Notes: generated by a model not told the origin, from the sequence alone. A stretch of DNA of 27,905 nt from Bacteroidota bacterium (GCA_023423835.1 JAFAEW010000076.1:1-27905); one strand, 5' to 3'. Shown: positions 16,221-25,421, counted from the first letter of the stretch. A program made the numbers and translations.

Positions 16221-18599
16221 TTATCTTCCAATAACTAATTTTTCTTTTTTCAGAATTCCGGACGGGGTGGAAACGGTAAGGAAATAAATGCCGGCTTTAA
16301 ACCTGCTCACGTCCACAGAAACAGAGGCAAGACCAGTAGGATACATCTTTTCAGACTGCCAGATTGTTTTGCCCGTAAGGTCTTTAAGCTCAAGCGTAAC
16401 GATGCTTTCATCTCCTGAAAGCTGAATATTTACCTGAGAAACCGCAGGATTCGGGAAAATTTTTATTCCCACTGAAGTTGGATTTGCCTTCAATTGTGCT
16501 TGTTCGTCACTCTTCTGCAGATTTCCAACCGTAGTAAATTCTGAATTTGCAAAACTGCTGAGCACATAGTTTTTCGTGCTGAGACCGGTTCCGGTAGCTA
16601 CTCTCCATTCATAGGTTGTTGCTGCGGTGAGATTGGTCAGTTTAAGATTCGTTTTATTTCCTAAGATCGTTTTGGTTGTCCATTTAGTGGTGCCTTTTAT
16701 CCGGTATTGCAGATAGTATCCGTTGGCACAACTTACAGCGTTCCAGGTTAATGTTGCTTTGCTGTTGGTAATCTGAAGTGCGTTTAACCCGGTTGGCGGA
16801 GGTGGCAATAACTGCCCCTCATTGCTGGTAGAATATGCATTTCCGCTGGCTCCGTCGCCAAATGCTGTAGCGGTGTATTTGCCGGGTGGAAGATTGCTTA
16901 CGTTAAATGATCCCGTGTTTGCAACCGCGATCGGACTTCCGTAAGCAGAACCAAAACGATAGAGTTGAACGGAATAAGGCGGCTGGCTTCCGGATAGTGT
17001 GAATTGTAATTGGCCGGATGCGCAATCGCTTCCGCTGATAGCATTAAGCAGCCCGATCTGTGCAATATCCTTTTGCGTAAATGACGGCGTTAATGTATAG
17101 GCGCTGAACTCGGTTGAATAGAAACAATGAACTTTCACCCACAAATAACCCTTACTTAAATTACTGAGATTCGCAACAAGTTCGCTCGTATTGGTGTATT
17201 GATCAAATATGGGCGCTTTCGTGGTGTCTTTATAAATTTTAAGGTAAGTGTAGGCTCTGTTTCCCGATTGAATGTTTGGTTCGGGATTAAGGGTGAGTGA
17301 TAAATTTCCGTCACCGGTATAATTTATTTTCCACCAATCCTCGGTATCTCTGTTGCCATTGTAATAGAAGCCGACGTGGCCGCCGGTTGTGAGGTTGGCT
17401 TTCAATGTTTGTCCCTGATAAGGAGTTTGATTTTCGCCGCTGTCTGCTGCCGCGTTGTATAACTTCAGGCTGTCGGACAGGGTATAAGGAGCAAATTCAT
17501 TTGCATAATAACACTTGATTTTCACATAATAAGTTCCTTTGGCAAGTCCGTCCTTTTTTACGGTAAAGGTAGTGTTTGAATTATCGGACGACAACAGCGT
17601 GGTGCCATCGTTATCATATAAATACGCATAGATGAATTTTCCGTTTCCGGGTGTGCATGTCAGTTGAATTAATCCATCATTTGAAGTTGTTATTTTATAC
17701 CAATCGGCCGTATCCCGCGCCTGGTTATAATAAAATCCAACGTGGCCGGTGGTAGTTTTGTTCACCCCCAGGTTTGTTGCCTCCATTTTGCTGTTGTTGG
17801 GCTCGCTGTCGTTTCCTTCAGCCGGAGGAGTCAATACATTACTGATTGTGTAGGGCGCAAATTGCGAACTATAATAACATCTTATCATAACGTGGTAGGT
17901 ACCCTTTGCAAGACCGTCTTTTCTTACCGTAAAGGACTGATTTGAATTTGCGGACTCAAGAAGCGTAGTTCCGTTGTTGTCATAGAGGTAAACGTACACG
18001 TAATTGTTATTACCGGGAGTGGTGTTTATTTCAAGCAAGCCATCTTCTCCCGTAGTTATTTTAAACCAGTCGGCAGTATCCCTTTTGTTGTTGAAGTAAT
18101 AGCCAACATGGCCGGTTGTAGTACTTCCCTGTGCAAAGTTTTTTGCCTGTGTGAAAACATCGTTTGGTTCTGCATCGTTTGCCTCTTGCGGTGGCGTCAG
18201 GGCATTGGAAATGGTGTAACTTCCAGTTTCCGATGCGTAGTAGGCCCGTACCTTTAGAAAATAAGTTCCTGAAGCAGCGCCGTCGTAGGAGACGGTAAAA
18301 TTTTGATCAGAAGTGCCGGAAACTAATACGGTTGAGCCGTTATTGTCGTAAAGATATAGGTATAGAAATTTGCTGCCGGCTGGAAGGGTTAGCGAGACGT
18401 CTAATTTCCCGTCGGCATTGGTTGTAAGTTTCCACCAGTCTTCATCGCCGGGAGTGCTGATTGCACCGGTATTATTGCCGTTTAAAACAAGGGTGTTGGC
18501 AGAAGCCCTGTCATTGTTTGGTTCCGATTCCGCAGCAAGGGTAGTTTTTACAACAAAGAACAGTAAAACAAGGAGTGCGGGTAAAATTTTGTGTTTCAT
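16221..18599 (-). CDS. Secreted four-PPC-domain, FN3-containing protein with T9SS sorting domain
   Basis: 792 residues. Signal peptide is residues 1-23 (PALLVLLFFVVKTTLAA). Four PPC (bacterial pre-peptidase C-terminal) domains follow at about 24-134, 135-256, 257-378 and 379-507. They are recognisable by SEPNN, DTADWFKI/DTADWYKI and the GTYHVMI or GTYYVKI strand. Copies 2 and 3 are both 122 residues and very alike. A domain at about 508-600 (SGSQPPYSVQLYRFGS) looks like an SprB or gliding-adhesin-type repeat. Residues about 603-690 are a fibronectin type III domain (LTWNAVSCANGYYLQYRI), and from about 715 a T9SS type A domain appears (IKIFPNPAVSQVNIQL, LKKEKLVIG). No enzyme domain is present, so an adhesin or matrix-binding role on the cell surface is likely. 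It is divergent from the LytS gene across a 313-base region. Confidence 0.9.
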   Translation of the reverse strand: MKHKILPALLVLLFFVVKTTLAAESEPNNDRASANTLVLNGNNTGAISTPGDEDWWKLTTNADGKLDVSLTLPAGSKFLYLYLYDNNGSTVLVSGTSDQNFTVSYDGAASGTYFLKVRAYYASETGSYTISNALTPPQEANDAEPNDVFTQAKNFAQGSTTTGHVGYYFNNKRDTADWFKITTGEDGLLEINTTPGNNNYVYVYLYDNNGTTLLESANSNQSFTVRKDGLAKGTYHVMIRCYYSSQFAPYTISNVLTPPAEGNDSEPNNSKMEATNLGVNKTTTGHVGFYYNQARDTADWYKITTSNDGLIQLTCTPGNGKFIYAYLYDNDGTTLLSSDNSNTTFTVKKDGLAKGTYYVKIKCYYANEFAPYTLSDSLKLYNAAADSGENQTPYQGQTLKANLTTGGHVGFYYNGNRDTEDWWKINYTGDGNLSLTLNPEPNIQSGNRAYTYLKIYKDTTKAPIFDQYTNTSELVANLSNLSKGYLWVKVHCFYSTEFSAYTLTPSFTQKDIAQIGLLNAISGSDCASGQLQFTLSGSQPPYSVQLYRFGSAYGSPIAVANTGSFNVSNLPPGKYTATAFGDGASGNAYSTSNEGQLLPPPPTGLNALQITNSKATLTWNAVSCANGYYLQYRIKGTTKWTTKTILGNKTNLKLTNLTAATTYEWRVATGTGLSTKNYVLSSFANSEFTTVGNLQKSDEQAQLKANPTSVGIKIFPNPAVSQVNIQLSGDESIVTLELKDLTGKTIWQSEKMYPTGLASVSVDVSRFKAGIYFLTVSTPSGILKKEKLVIGR
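17466..18197 (-). repeat. Two adjacent near-identical 366-base PPC repeats (copies 2 and 3)
   Basis: Codons 135-256 (18197-17832) and 257-378 (17831-17466) encode two 122-residue units with the same length and order of motifs: TPP, EPN, TTTGHVG, RDTADW, LYDN, KDGLAKGTY, FAPYT. The flanking copies 1 and 4 are more diverged and differ in length. This suggests a later internal duplication, and possible copy-number variation between strains. Confidence 0.75.
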
Positions 18600-18912
18600 A
18601 ATTTTTTAAATTGTAACATAGAAGGGATCAATACGGATTATCCGTACTAAACTATTTTTTAAATGCAGCAGATTCCGCGCATTTATGTATCCCGGTCATT
18701 TTTCTTGGCGAAGCGATAATTTTCTGGGATGAAGTTTTTCTTCATTGCGAAAACCTTTATTCAATCAATTCTACTGTCAGGCTGTGTGCACACGATTTGC
18801 CGGAAGTGGCTTATGTAAGTGGATCGATTTTCTTGGTGAATCTTATTCAAACCTTGACTATAAAATAGGATGCTTCTGCAAGTTGTATTAACTTCATTCT
18901 ATTAATCGTTGC
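18600..18912 (+). promoter_or_regulatory. Divergent intergenic region with several symmetric operator-like sites
   Basis: There is no gene in these 313 bases between the PPC-protein gene and the LytS-like kinase gene. Visible structure: a perfect inverted repeat TACGGAT-T-ATCCGTA at 18632-18646; ATGAAG-N5-CTTCAT at 18729-18745; a 10-base palindrome GTGTGCACAC at 18784-18793; and a 13-base direct repeat, TTTTCTTGGCGAA at 18700-18712 and TTTTCTTGGTGAA at 18828-18840. No perfect TAnnTTTG element was found for either gene. The region probably holds both promoters and regulator sites, but no site can be assigned to a particular regulator. Confidence 0.4.
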
Positions 18913-19974
18913 ATGTTTTCTACAATCTATACCTCTTTTTTAAAGTACAAAGTGCTGCACCTGATCATGTGGCTTTTGGTTGCATCAAGTACTTTTTTTG
19001 TTTATTACAATTCCGGGGAACGATTGTTGCCGCAAATTTGCAATGCCCTTGCCGTAAACGTTGTTGCTACGATTCCGTTTTATACCACCGCTTATTTTCT
19101 CATCCCGCGTTTTCTATACCCGCACCATTTTATAAAATTCATTTTTCTTTTTATTGCGCTCGTTTTAGGATCAGGAATGCTGATGCTCTTTTTGGTGCGA
19201 ACGGTTGATTTTCTGTTCGACCCTTCGCGTGAAATCATATCAAGCGATCCGGATAAGTTGCGGTTTGATATAAATGTTTTCGTTTGGACCTCAATTATTG
19301 CAGGATTTGGCTCGGGCGGATTGAAAATTATGTCTGACAGTTTCAGACTTCGCAGGAGGCTATTAGAAGTGGAAAAGGAGAAATTATCGACCGAGCTGAA
19401 TTTCCTGAGGTCGCAAATAAATCCGCATTTTCTTTTCAATGTGATGAACCTGATTTATTTTCAGATCAACAAGGAGAATAAAAATGCCCGCGAATCAATT
19501 CTGAAATTTTCCGAAATGTTGCGGTATCAGTTGTACGAATGTACTTCTGATAAAATAGAAATTCTTAAAGAATTAGACTACATACGCAATTATGTGGGGA
19601 TTCAATCATTAAGGATGGAAAAAGGTTCAGATATTCAGTTGCTCGTAAGTCCCGGATTAGAAAACTTTAAAATTGCGCCGCTATTGATATTGCCGCTCGT
19701 AGAGAATGCGTTTAAGCATGTATCAAATTACAAAACACCGTCAGACAACCGGATATTTATAGAATTAAGGCAAATTCAGGGAGGAAGTTTTTTTATTCAA
19801 ACCATCAACACCTGTGAAAACCTTCCTTCTGATTACCTCATAAAATCCAGCGGTCTGGGAATTGCGAATTTGAAAAGGCGATTAGAATTATTATATCCTG
19901 AAAAACACGAACTGTTAACCGAAAGGGTAGACAACGTATTTAAAACGAGTTTAAAAATCAGGTATGATGATTAA
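18913..19974 (+). CDS. LytS/YehU-family sensor histidine kinase
   Basis: 353 residues. The N-terminal third has about four membrane segments (roughly 13-32, 44-64, 73-97 and 119-136) with no separate sensor domain. A short coiled region (LRRRLLEVEKEKLSTEL) leads into the His_kinase domain RSQINPHFLFNVMNLI, with phospho-acceptor H172. The ATPase part has LPLVENAFKHV (N box 263-269) and SGLGIANLKRRLELLYP (G box about 313-328). This is the standard short Bacteroidetes LytS-type kinase, which senses an unknown membrane or envelope cue and phosphorylates its partner regulator. The gene overlaps the next one by 11 bases, so the pair is translationally coupled. Its divergence from the T9SS PPC-protein gene, and the flanking CTGCH paralogs, make those genes candidate targets. 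Confidence 0.92.
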   Translation: MFSTIYTSFLKYKVLHLIMWLLVASSTFFVYYNSGERLLPQICNALAVNVVATIPFYTTAYFLIPRFLYPHHFIKFIFLFIALVLGSGMLMLFLVRTVDFLFDPSREIISSDPDKLRFDINVFVWTSIIAGFGSGGLKIMSDSFRLRRRLLEVEKEKLSTELNFLRSQINPHFLFNVMNLIYFQINKENKNARESILKFSEMLRYQLYECTSDKIEILKELDYIRNYVGIQSLRMEKGSDIQLLVSPGLENFKIAPLLILPLVENAFKHVSNYKTPSDNRIFIELRQIQGGSFFIQTINTCENLPSDYLIKSSGLGIANLKRRLELLYPEKHELLTERVDNVFKTSLKIRYDD

Positions 19975-20674
19975 TTGTTTAATTGTTGATGACGAGCCTA
20001 TTGCCCGTAAAGGCATTTTGGAGCATGTAAAGCAGATTGACTTTCTGCATCCGGTTGCCAGTTGTAAAAATGCGATTGAGGCATCAAAAGTACTGGAATC
20101 GGTTCCCGTGGATCTTATCTTTCTCGACATTCAAATGCCAAAGCTTAATGGGATCGAATTCCTGAAAAGCCTTCCCAATCCGCCCCTGGTGATATTCACG
20201 ACCGCTTATCCTGAATATGCCATTGATGGATTTGAGCTTGACGTTTCAGATTATTTATTAAAACCGATCAGCTTCGCCCGCTTCTATAAAGCCGCTTTGA
20301 AAGTGCGGGAATACTGGTCGTTGATGAATAGGCCCGTTGCACAGCAGACGAATGATTTCTTTTTTATTAAATGCAATCAAAAACTCGAAAAAATAAATTT
20401 CGCATCGGTTCTCTATATCGAAGGAATGTCTAATTATATCATCATCCACACCATTGATAAAAAGTATATAACCTATCTTACGTTCAAGAAAGTTGAGGAA
20501 ACACTGCCATCGCACCTGTTTATTCGCATTCACAAATCCTATCTTGTTCCATTAAATGCGATAAAAACCATCGACCAGAATGAATTGTATGTCCACAATA
20601 TCCGTTTACCCATCAGTAAAACGTATAAAGAGGAGGTGATGAAAAGAATCGACGGTAATTTCCTGAGAAGGTAG
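19964..20674 (+). CDS. LytTR-family response regulator
   Basis: 236 residues. The receiver domain (about 1-120) has the acidic pair D9-D10 in VDDEP, phosphorylation site D55 in LIFLDIQMP, T79-T80 in IFTTAY and K100 in YLLKP. The LytTR DNA-binding domain (about 130-236) is recognised by FFFIKCNQKLEKINFASVLY, IEGMSNYI and FIRIHKSYLVPL. It is the cognate partner of the overlapping LytS kinase. LytTR proteins typically bind paired direct repeats upstream of target genes and often regulate envelope or exopolysaccharide functions; targets here are inferred only from proximity. A bidirectional terminator follows within about 12 bases of the stop codon. Assignment is secure. Confidence 0.94.
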   Translation: MMINCLIVDDEPIARKGILEHVKQIDFLHPVASCKNAIEASKVLESVPVDLIFLDIQMPKLNGIEFLKSLPNPPLVIFTTAYPEYAIDGFELDVSDYLLKPISFARFYKAALKVREYWSLMNRPVAQQTNDFFFIKCNQKLEKINFASVLYIEGMSNYIIIHTIDKKYITYLTFKKVEETLPSHLFIRIHKSYLVPLNAIKTIDQNELYVHNIRLPISKTYKEEVMKRIDGNFLRR

Positions 20675-20677
20675 GCC

Positions 20678-20719
20678 AAAAAAAACCGGATATTTAAACA
20701 TCCGGCCTTTCTTGCTTTT
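20678..20719. terminator. Bidirectional terminator between convergent genes
   Basis: Stem CCGGAT (20686-20691), loop ATTTAAAC, stem ATCCGG (20700-20705). On the plus strand it is followed by CCTTTCTTGCTTTT. On the minus strand it is followed by an uninterrupted T run, the complement of the A run at 20678-20685. It serves the LytTR gene and the convergent CTGCH gene, whose stop is at 20733. Confidence 0.8.
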
Positions 20720-20732
20720 AGAAAAATAGCAA

Positions 20733-22700
20733 TTAATGCACCGCACTTGTTCGCTCGTGCATCAACATATCTCTCACTTGAAAGACATCGCCACAGCTAC
20801 CGGTGGCAATCTGTTTCAAATCTTTCGCTCTTCGTAATATATCATTAAACATTCTGATCATCGGGCTTTCTTCTGGTCGCAAAGACGCATCCACTACCAT
20901 CATACTGTCGTTTTCGGAATCAAGGTCAGCATCAAATGCACCCGTTTGCGGACGACCGGTGAGAAATCCCGAAAGACCTGCTTCCGATCCGAAAAACACC
21001 GGTTCAACATGAAAGAAATTGGTTTGCAGTTCTCCTGAATGGCATCCGGTACAGGTATTTAAGGAGAAGACGTGTCTGGTCATCGTATTTCTTATAAAGG
21101 TTGTGGTTTGGCGCTGCGATGTTCCATTCCAGTGATAAACCGGCATTGTGCGGGCATCACCAAGAGGATTACCTAAGATATGGGCCGCACCGGCAAGGAA
21201 AAATTCCCCATCATAAGTATTAGGAATCCAATACGTATCATTACTGATGCTGTCTCTTCTTTCATTGATATACTTTACGAGCAGTTCCACATCGGGATTG
21301 GAAACCTGTGCGTTGTATTTATCCGCCGGGATCTGGGCAACGGTAGAAGGAACCAATTGATGATTCTTCTTGTTTAACCGGAATTCCCTGAATTCCGATA
21401 TCACCGGCAATGGAGAGAATGCCCGGTCATTGGTTCTAACGGTATTCAAACAGTTTTGATTTGCTTTGTTGGCAGACTGGCCTGATTTTGTGAATTGATC
21501 AGTGATATTCTGCAGGGCCTGGTTGTAGGCAGCAGAACCAAGATCCAAATTTTTCAGATTAAACCATTGAATGGCCCAATCCTGGAGCTGATCGCAGAAA
21601 TCCTGCTTTGGAACTCCATATTCGACTACAAAAGTGAAGGGTAAAGATTGGGTGCAATCGTTGTTGATCAGACAGAAAGTGAACCTTGCTTCTCCGGCTG
21701 GGATGCCGCTAAACCGTTCTCTGAGATCAAAGCGATTTAAAATCGATGTCAGTTTGAAGGGTGCAAAGCGCATATCCAAAAATCCGGACGGGTTTCCCGC
21801 CTTCTGGCTTTTATCCAGCCACGGGTTAATCAATAACTGCTGCACTTTCTTCCTTGCCAATACCGTATCGCCGTTTATGATCCGGTTTTTTGCAAAACTT
21901 CCTAACCAGTTTTTTACGAAATCAGACAGTTGCTGATCAGTGGCAATCTTATCGGGTGAGGGTGAAGCCAACTGCTGAAACAATGTCTTGAAAGACCATG
22001 CCCCATTTAAATTGCCGGTTTGAGTGCACGGATTCCAGGTTCGCTCCGGATCTTCAACCACCCGCAGATCGGTAATGAAAATGCTGTTTTTACGCAAAGA
22101 ATCGATTAGTTTATTCGAAGTGGGAGTTGTTAAACCTGCAATTGAAACCGCATTGAATTTGTCGAGCCTTTCAGCTTTGAAGTCGGGAAGGTTTCGTTCT
22201 ACCAACATTGCACGATGTTCGAAACGATAGGCCTTTTGGCGGCTTAACTTCATTTGCTGCATCATCTGAACGGCTTCATTTCTGAAAGCCCTAATATTAG
22301 CGGGAATGCGGGCCGTATAAATTCCATCGCCTGCTTTTTCATCGTAGTTTTTACCGTCATCGGAAAAGGAGAGCAGAGCGTTTCCCGCATCAAGACTGAA
22401 CGCAGGACCGCTATATTTTGTCTTCGGATAATAAGCCATTATCAACAAATGATTCGCATCACCCGGTATTTTTTTAACCATTACGTCTTCTGCAGCCGGA
22501 ACGATCGTGCCGCGGCCGGAAGCAGATTTAAAATCAAGACCGGCAGTTTGACTTTCCTGAAAGTCGGTTGATTGAGAAGACCTTGCCCGGTTTTCCGGAC
22601 CGTCGCCTTCTTCCGTTGTCGCCAGATAGTTCCAGGAAAGCAACAGAAGGCTAAACAAAACAAATGGCAGGAATACGATTTTTTGCTTAAATGTTTTCAT
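20733..22700 (-). CDS. Membrane-anchored/secreted CTGCH-motif protein of unknown function (paralog 2)
   Basis: 655 residues, the same architecture as the protein at 14059-16002. There is an N-terminal hydrophobic segment (IVFLPFVLFSLLLLSWNYLA), a DDGKNYDEKAGDGIYTAR-containing domain, a central LDMRFAPFKLTSILNRFDLR region, and RHVFSLNTCTGCHSGE with CTGCH at 550-554 followed by FFHVEP and LSGFLTGR. By eye about 70% of the last 100 residues are identical to paralog 1, and about 30 bases around the CxxCH codons are identical (14356-14385 and 21030-21059), so this part is strongly conserved or recently exchanged. The N-terminal linkers after the anchor differ completely. A heme c site is possible; the fold and reaction are unknown. 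It is convergent with the LytTR regulator, and upstream lies a 267-base gap holding the terminator of the M1 peptidase gene. Confidence 0.75.
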   Translation of the reverse strand: MKTFKQKIVFLPFVLFSLLLLSWNYLATTEEGDGPENRARSSQSTDFQESQTAGLDFKSASGRGTIVPAAEDVMVKKIPGDANHLLIMAYYPKTKYSGPAFSLDAGNALLSFSDDGKNYDEKAGDGIYTARIPANIRAFRNEAVQMMQQMKLSRQKAYRFEHRAMLVERNLPDFKAERLDKFNAVSIAGLTTPTSNKLIDSLRKNSIFITDLRVVEDPERTWNPCTQTGNLNGAWSFKTLFQQLASPSPDKIATDQQLSDFVKNWLGSFAKNRIINGDTVLARKKVQQLLINPWLDKSQKAGNPSGFLDMRFAPFKLTSILNRFDLRERFSGIPAGEARFTFCLINNDCTQSLPFTFVVEYGVPKQDFCDQLQDWAIQWFNLKNLDLGSAAYNQALQNITDQFTKSGQSANKANQNCLNTVRTNDRAFSPLPVISEFREFRLNKKNHQLVPSTVAQIPADKYNAQVSNPDVELLVKYINERRDSISNDTYWIPNTYDGEFFLAGAAHILGNPLGDARTMPVYHWNGTSQRQTTTFIRNTMTRHVFSLNTCTGCHSGELQTNFFHVEPVFFGSEAGLSGFLTGRPQTGAFDADLDSENDSMMVVDASLRPEESPMIRMFNDILRRAKDLKQIATGSCGDVFQVRDMLMHERTSAVH

Positions 22701-22913
22701 GTCTGATAAAAATAGGATAAAAAATTTTTATTTTATTCCAAGGCATTGGCAAGAAAAGCAGAAGGACAAATTCATAGCTGATCAGATTTTAAAGACAATA
22801 TTAGTCTGTTTTTCTTCAAAGGTTTAGAATAAAAAGAAATTAAAAATAGGAAAAGTTTTTAAACAATTCAATCTGCGTGCATCTTTTTTTAAGAATTACA
22901 GGATCCGCCCCCC

Positions 22914-22951
22914 AAAAAAAAAGCGGCTCATAGTTCAATGCAGCCGCTTTT
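22914..22951 (-). terminator. Terminator of the M1 aminopeptidase gene
   Basis: A stem AAAAGCGGCT (22919-22928) pairs with AGCCGCTTTT (22942-22951) across a 13-base loop. On the minus strand it leads into a nine-base T run, the complement of the A run 22914-22922. It lies 17 bases after the stop of the gene ending at 22968, so that gene should not read through into the CTGCH gene. Confidence 0.85.
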
Positions 22952-22967
22952 CAAATAGGAAAAGTTG

Positions 22968-25409
22968 TTATTGTAATGCGTTCTCAATATAATCCTTTAC
23001 TTCGCCTCCCTTTTTGGAAGCTATATTTTGTAATATTCCATTGAAAACAGGATCTGTATACTGACGGTAATCTTCCGGAATTGAATTTTTAAACGTCACG
23101 ATCTCATCAACCCCAAGTTTGATCTTTCCCGGATCATCGATTCCTGCCAGATATTGTCCGAAAGCCGCGATTGCAGCAAATTTTTCCTGCGTCAGGGGCA
23201 TCAAACGAATTCTATCATACAGATATTCAAAATCCGCTTCGATTCCGTTCTTCATGATGATTTGATTGGCCACTTCTCCCAACTTGCCACGCGAATCTGC
23301 CGCCACGCTTTTTGCAAGGATGTAAGATGAATCGGGCACTAATTTCGCGATGCCTTCCAGTGCCGCACCCGCTATACTGTAAGACGAGTCGTGGAGGTTT
23401 TTTTGAAACAGGGTGAGATACTTTTTGTCTCCCAGTCCGGCCAGTGCTTCGATAGCTTTCGCCTTTGTTTTCCTGTCAGGATCAGACATCGCAATTTTTT
23501 CTACAAGCGGGAGAAAATCGTTTTCAGCTACCTGTTCATTTTTCATGATAAGATCGAGGGATAATTTTCTTATTCCCGAAAAGCTGTCGTTCAATCCCCA
23601 GGCAAGGTCCGGCATTTTGTTCTTCCCGAAATATTCCAATGCTTCGCGCCGGTCGAGGTAGAGCGGAGCCGACTTAAACTGCTTCCTGAAATTGTCGGCC
23701 GTTTTGTTGTCCGTTTTCTCCCACAACATGGTCTTTTGTGCATCAACATTTATGAGGTCCGGCCGGGAGGTATAGCTGAACTCAAAAGTATCAATTTTGT
23801 TATTGAGCCACCGTTCATACCTGGTTTTGTTGTTCCCTGTGTAAACGTCAATTTTCAGGGGTAACTTAAACAGATTGCCTTTTTGTGTTTGTTCTACGAT
23901 TACCTGCGCTTTCCCGGCAGTGTCATTATATAGATATTTGATGGTCACTTCCGGATTACCGCTTCCAAAATACCACTGATTCCAAAACCAGTTCATGTCC
24001 TGACCGGTTACATCTTCGAATGCAAGGCGAAGTTGGTGTGCTTCTCCCGTTTTAAATTTATTGGTAACGAGATATTGGTTTAAGGCAGCAAAAAAAGCAT
24101 CGTCACCGGTATATTCCCTCAACATTTTCAATATTCTTCCTCCTTTCTGATAACTCACTGCATCGAACATATCTTCCTTGTCTTTGTAATAAAAACGCAC
24201 AAGGTCCTTATTGGAGTCGCCACTCATCAAATAGGTCTTCATTGCATTATAATTATATTCGTCGGCAGCATCTTTTCCGTATTTATATTCGGTCCACATC
24301 GTCTCACTGTAATCTGCAAAACTTTCGTTTACGGTAAGGTTGCTCCAGCTCTCCGCCGTTACCAGATCGCCAAACCAATGGTGAAATAATTCATGCGCAA
24401 TCACGTGTTCCCAGGTGTTTCCATCCAACAGCTGCCGCGCATTTTGATAAGCACTTTCCTGGTGAAGGGTAGCCGTCGTATTTTCCATTGCTCCGCTCAC
24501 GTATTCTCTGCCAACAATCTGAGCATATTTCGGCCATTGGTAATCCACACGGAGAATTTTGGAAAAGAACTTCATCATTTCAGGGGTGCCGCCAAAAATT
24601 CCGCGGGCAACCGGCGCATATTCCTTTTCAACGTAGTAGCTGACTTCTTTTCCTTCATAACTGTCTTTCACGATTGAATACTCTCCAACGCCCATAAAAA
24701 ATAAATATGGAGCATGTGGAAGATCCAGCTTCCAGGTGTCAGAACGGGTTCCGTCTGCATTCTTTTTCTGATTCACCAGCAATCCGTTCGAAAGGGTTAC
24801 AAATTTTGATGGAACGGTCATAGTAATTTCCTCCGTTGACTTCTGGTCGGGTTTATCGATAGTCGGCATCCATACACTGTTACTTTCGGTTTCGCCCTGC
24901 GTCCAGATCTGAGTAGGTTCGTTTTTCTTTTCACCCCTCGGATTGATGAAATACAATCCCTTAGCTCCAGTTATGGCTGTACTGGCCTTTCCTTCGTATT
25001 CATCAGGTCTTGAAATATAATCAATGTAAACGGTATATTTCTGACCTTTCAGGTAGGTTTTGTCGAGCTTTATAAACAACTGCATTGAATCATATTGATA
25101 GTTCAGTTTTTTTTTGGAAGAACCGTTGATCAGCAATATTTCATTGATGTGCATTCCTTTGGCATCGAGCGTGAGGGAGTCAGTCGGATAAAAATGCGGA
25201 CTGAGCGTTAACCATGCTTTTCCATACATCCGGGATTTGGTGAAATCAAAGTTTACGTCAAGCTTTGTGTGGATCAGATCATTAATCTTTGTAGCTGAGG
25301 CGCGGTAATTTTTTTTCCAGGCAGGATTAATTTCTGCATGCACTACAACCGGTTGGCCTTGTGACAGCTGGAAGGAAAAAATAAGAAGGATTACAATTAG
25401 TTTACGCAT
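22968..25409 (-). CDS. Secreted M1-family zinc aminopeptidase
   Basis: The frame is open from 25484, but the ATG at 25409 is chosen because it starts a clean signal peptide (MRKLIVILLIFSFQLSQG, then QPVVV); this gives 813 residues. The M1 exopeptidase motif GAMEN is at about 306-310, and the zinc site HELFHHWFGDL with its distal glutamate in NESFAD (H339, H343, E362) fits HEXXH-X18-E. An N-terminal beta domain precedes it. The C-terminal 200 residues contain HEAT-like helical repeats (AKAIEALAGLGDKKYLTLF, AGAALEGIAKL). It removes N-terminal amino acids from peptides in the periplasm or outside the cell. No T9SS domain is present, so it is probably periplasmic. It is divergent from the DUF4476 gene, with a candidate promoter in the shared gap. 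Confidence 0.94.
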   Translation of the reverse strand: MRKLIVILLIFSFQLSQGQPVVVHAEINPAWKKNYRASATKINDLIHTKLDVNFDFTKSRMYGKAWLTLSPHFYPTDSLTLDAKGMHINEILLINGSSKKKLNYQYDSMQLFIKLDKTYLKGQKYTVYIDYISRPDEYEGKASTAITGAKGLYFINPRGEKKNEPTQIWTQGETESNSVWMPTIDKPDQKSTEEITMTVPSKFVTLSNGLLVNQKKNADGTRSDTWKLDLPHAPYLFFMGVGEYSIVKDSYEGKEVSYYVEKEYAPVARGIFGGTPEMMKFFSKILRVDYQWPKYAQIVGREYVSGAMENTTATLHQESAYQNARQLLDGNTWEHVIAHELFHHWFGDLVTAESWSNLTVNESFADYSETMWTEYKYGKDAADEYNYNAMKTYLMSGDSNKDLVRFYYKDKEDMFDAVSYQKGGRILKMLREYTGDDAFFAALNQYLVTNKFKTGEAHQLRLAFEDVTGQDMNWFWNQWYFGSGNPEVTIKYLYNDTAGKAQVIVEQTQKGNLFKLPLKIDVYTGNNKTRYERWLNNKIDTFEFSYTSRPDLINVDAQKTMLWEKTDNKTADNFRKQFKSAPLYLDRREALEYFGKNKMPDLAWGLNDSFSGIRKLSLDLIMKNEQVAENDFLPLVEKIAMSDPDRKTKAKAIEALAGLGDKKYLTLFQKNLHDSSYSIAGAALEGIAKLVPDSSYILAKSVAADSRGKLGEVANQIIMKNGIEADFEYLYDRIRLMPLTQEKFAAIAAFGQYLAGIDDPGKIKLGVDEIVTFKNSIPEDYRQYTDPVFNGILQNIASKKGGEVKDYIENALQ

Positions 25410-25421
25410 GATATTTTTTTT

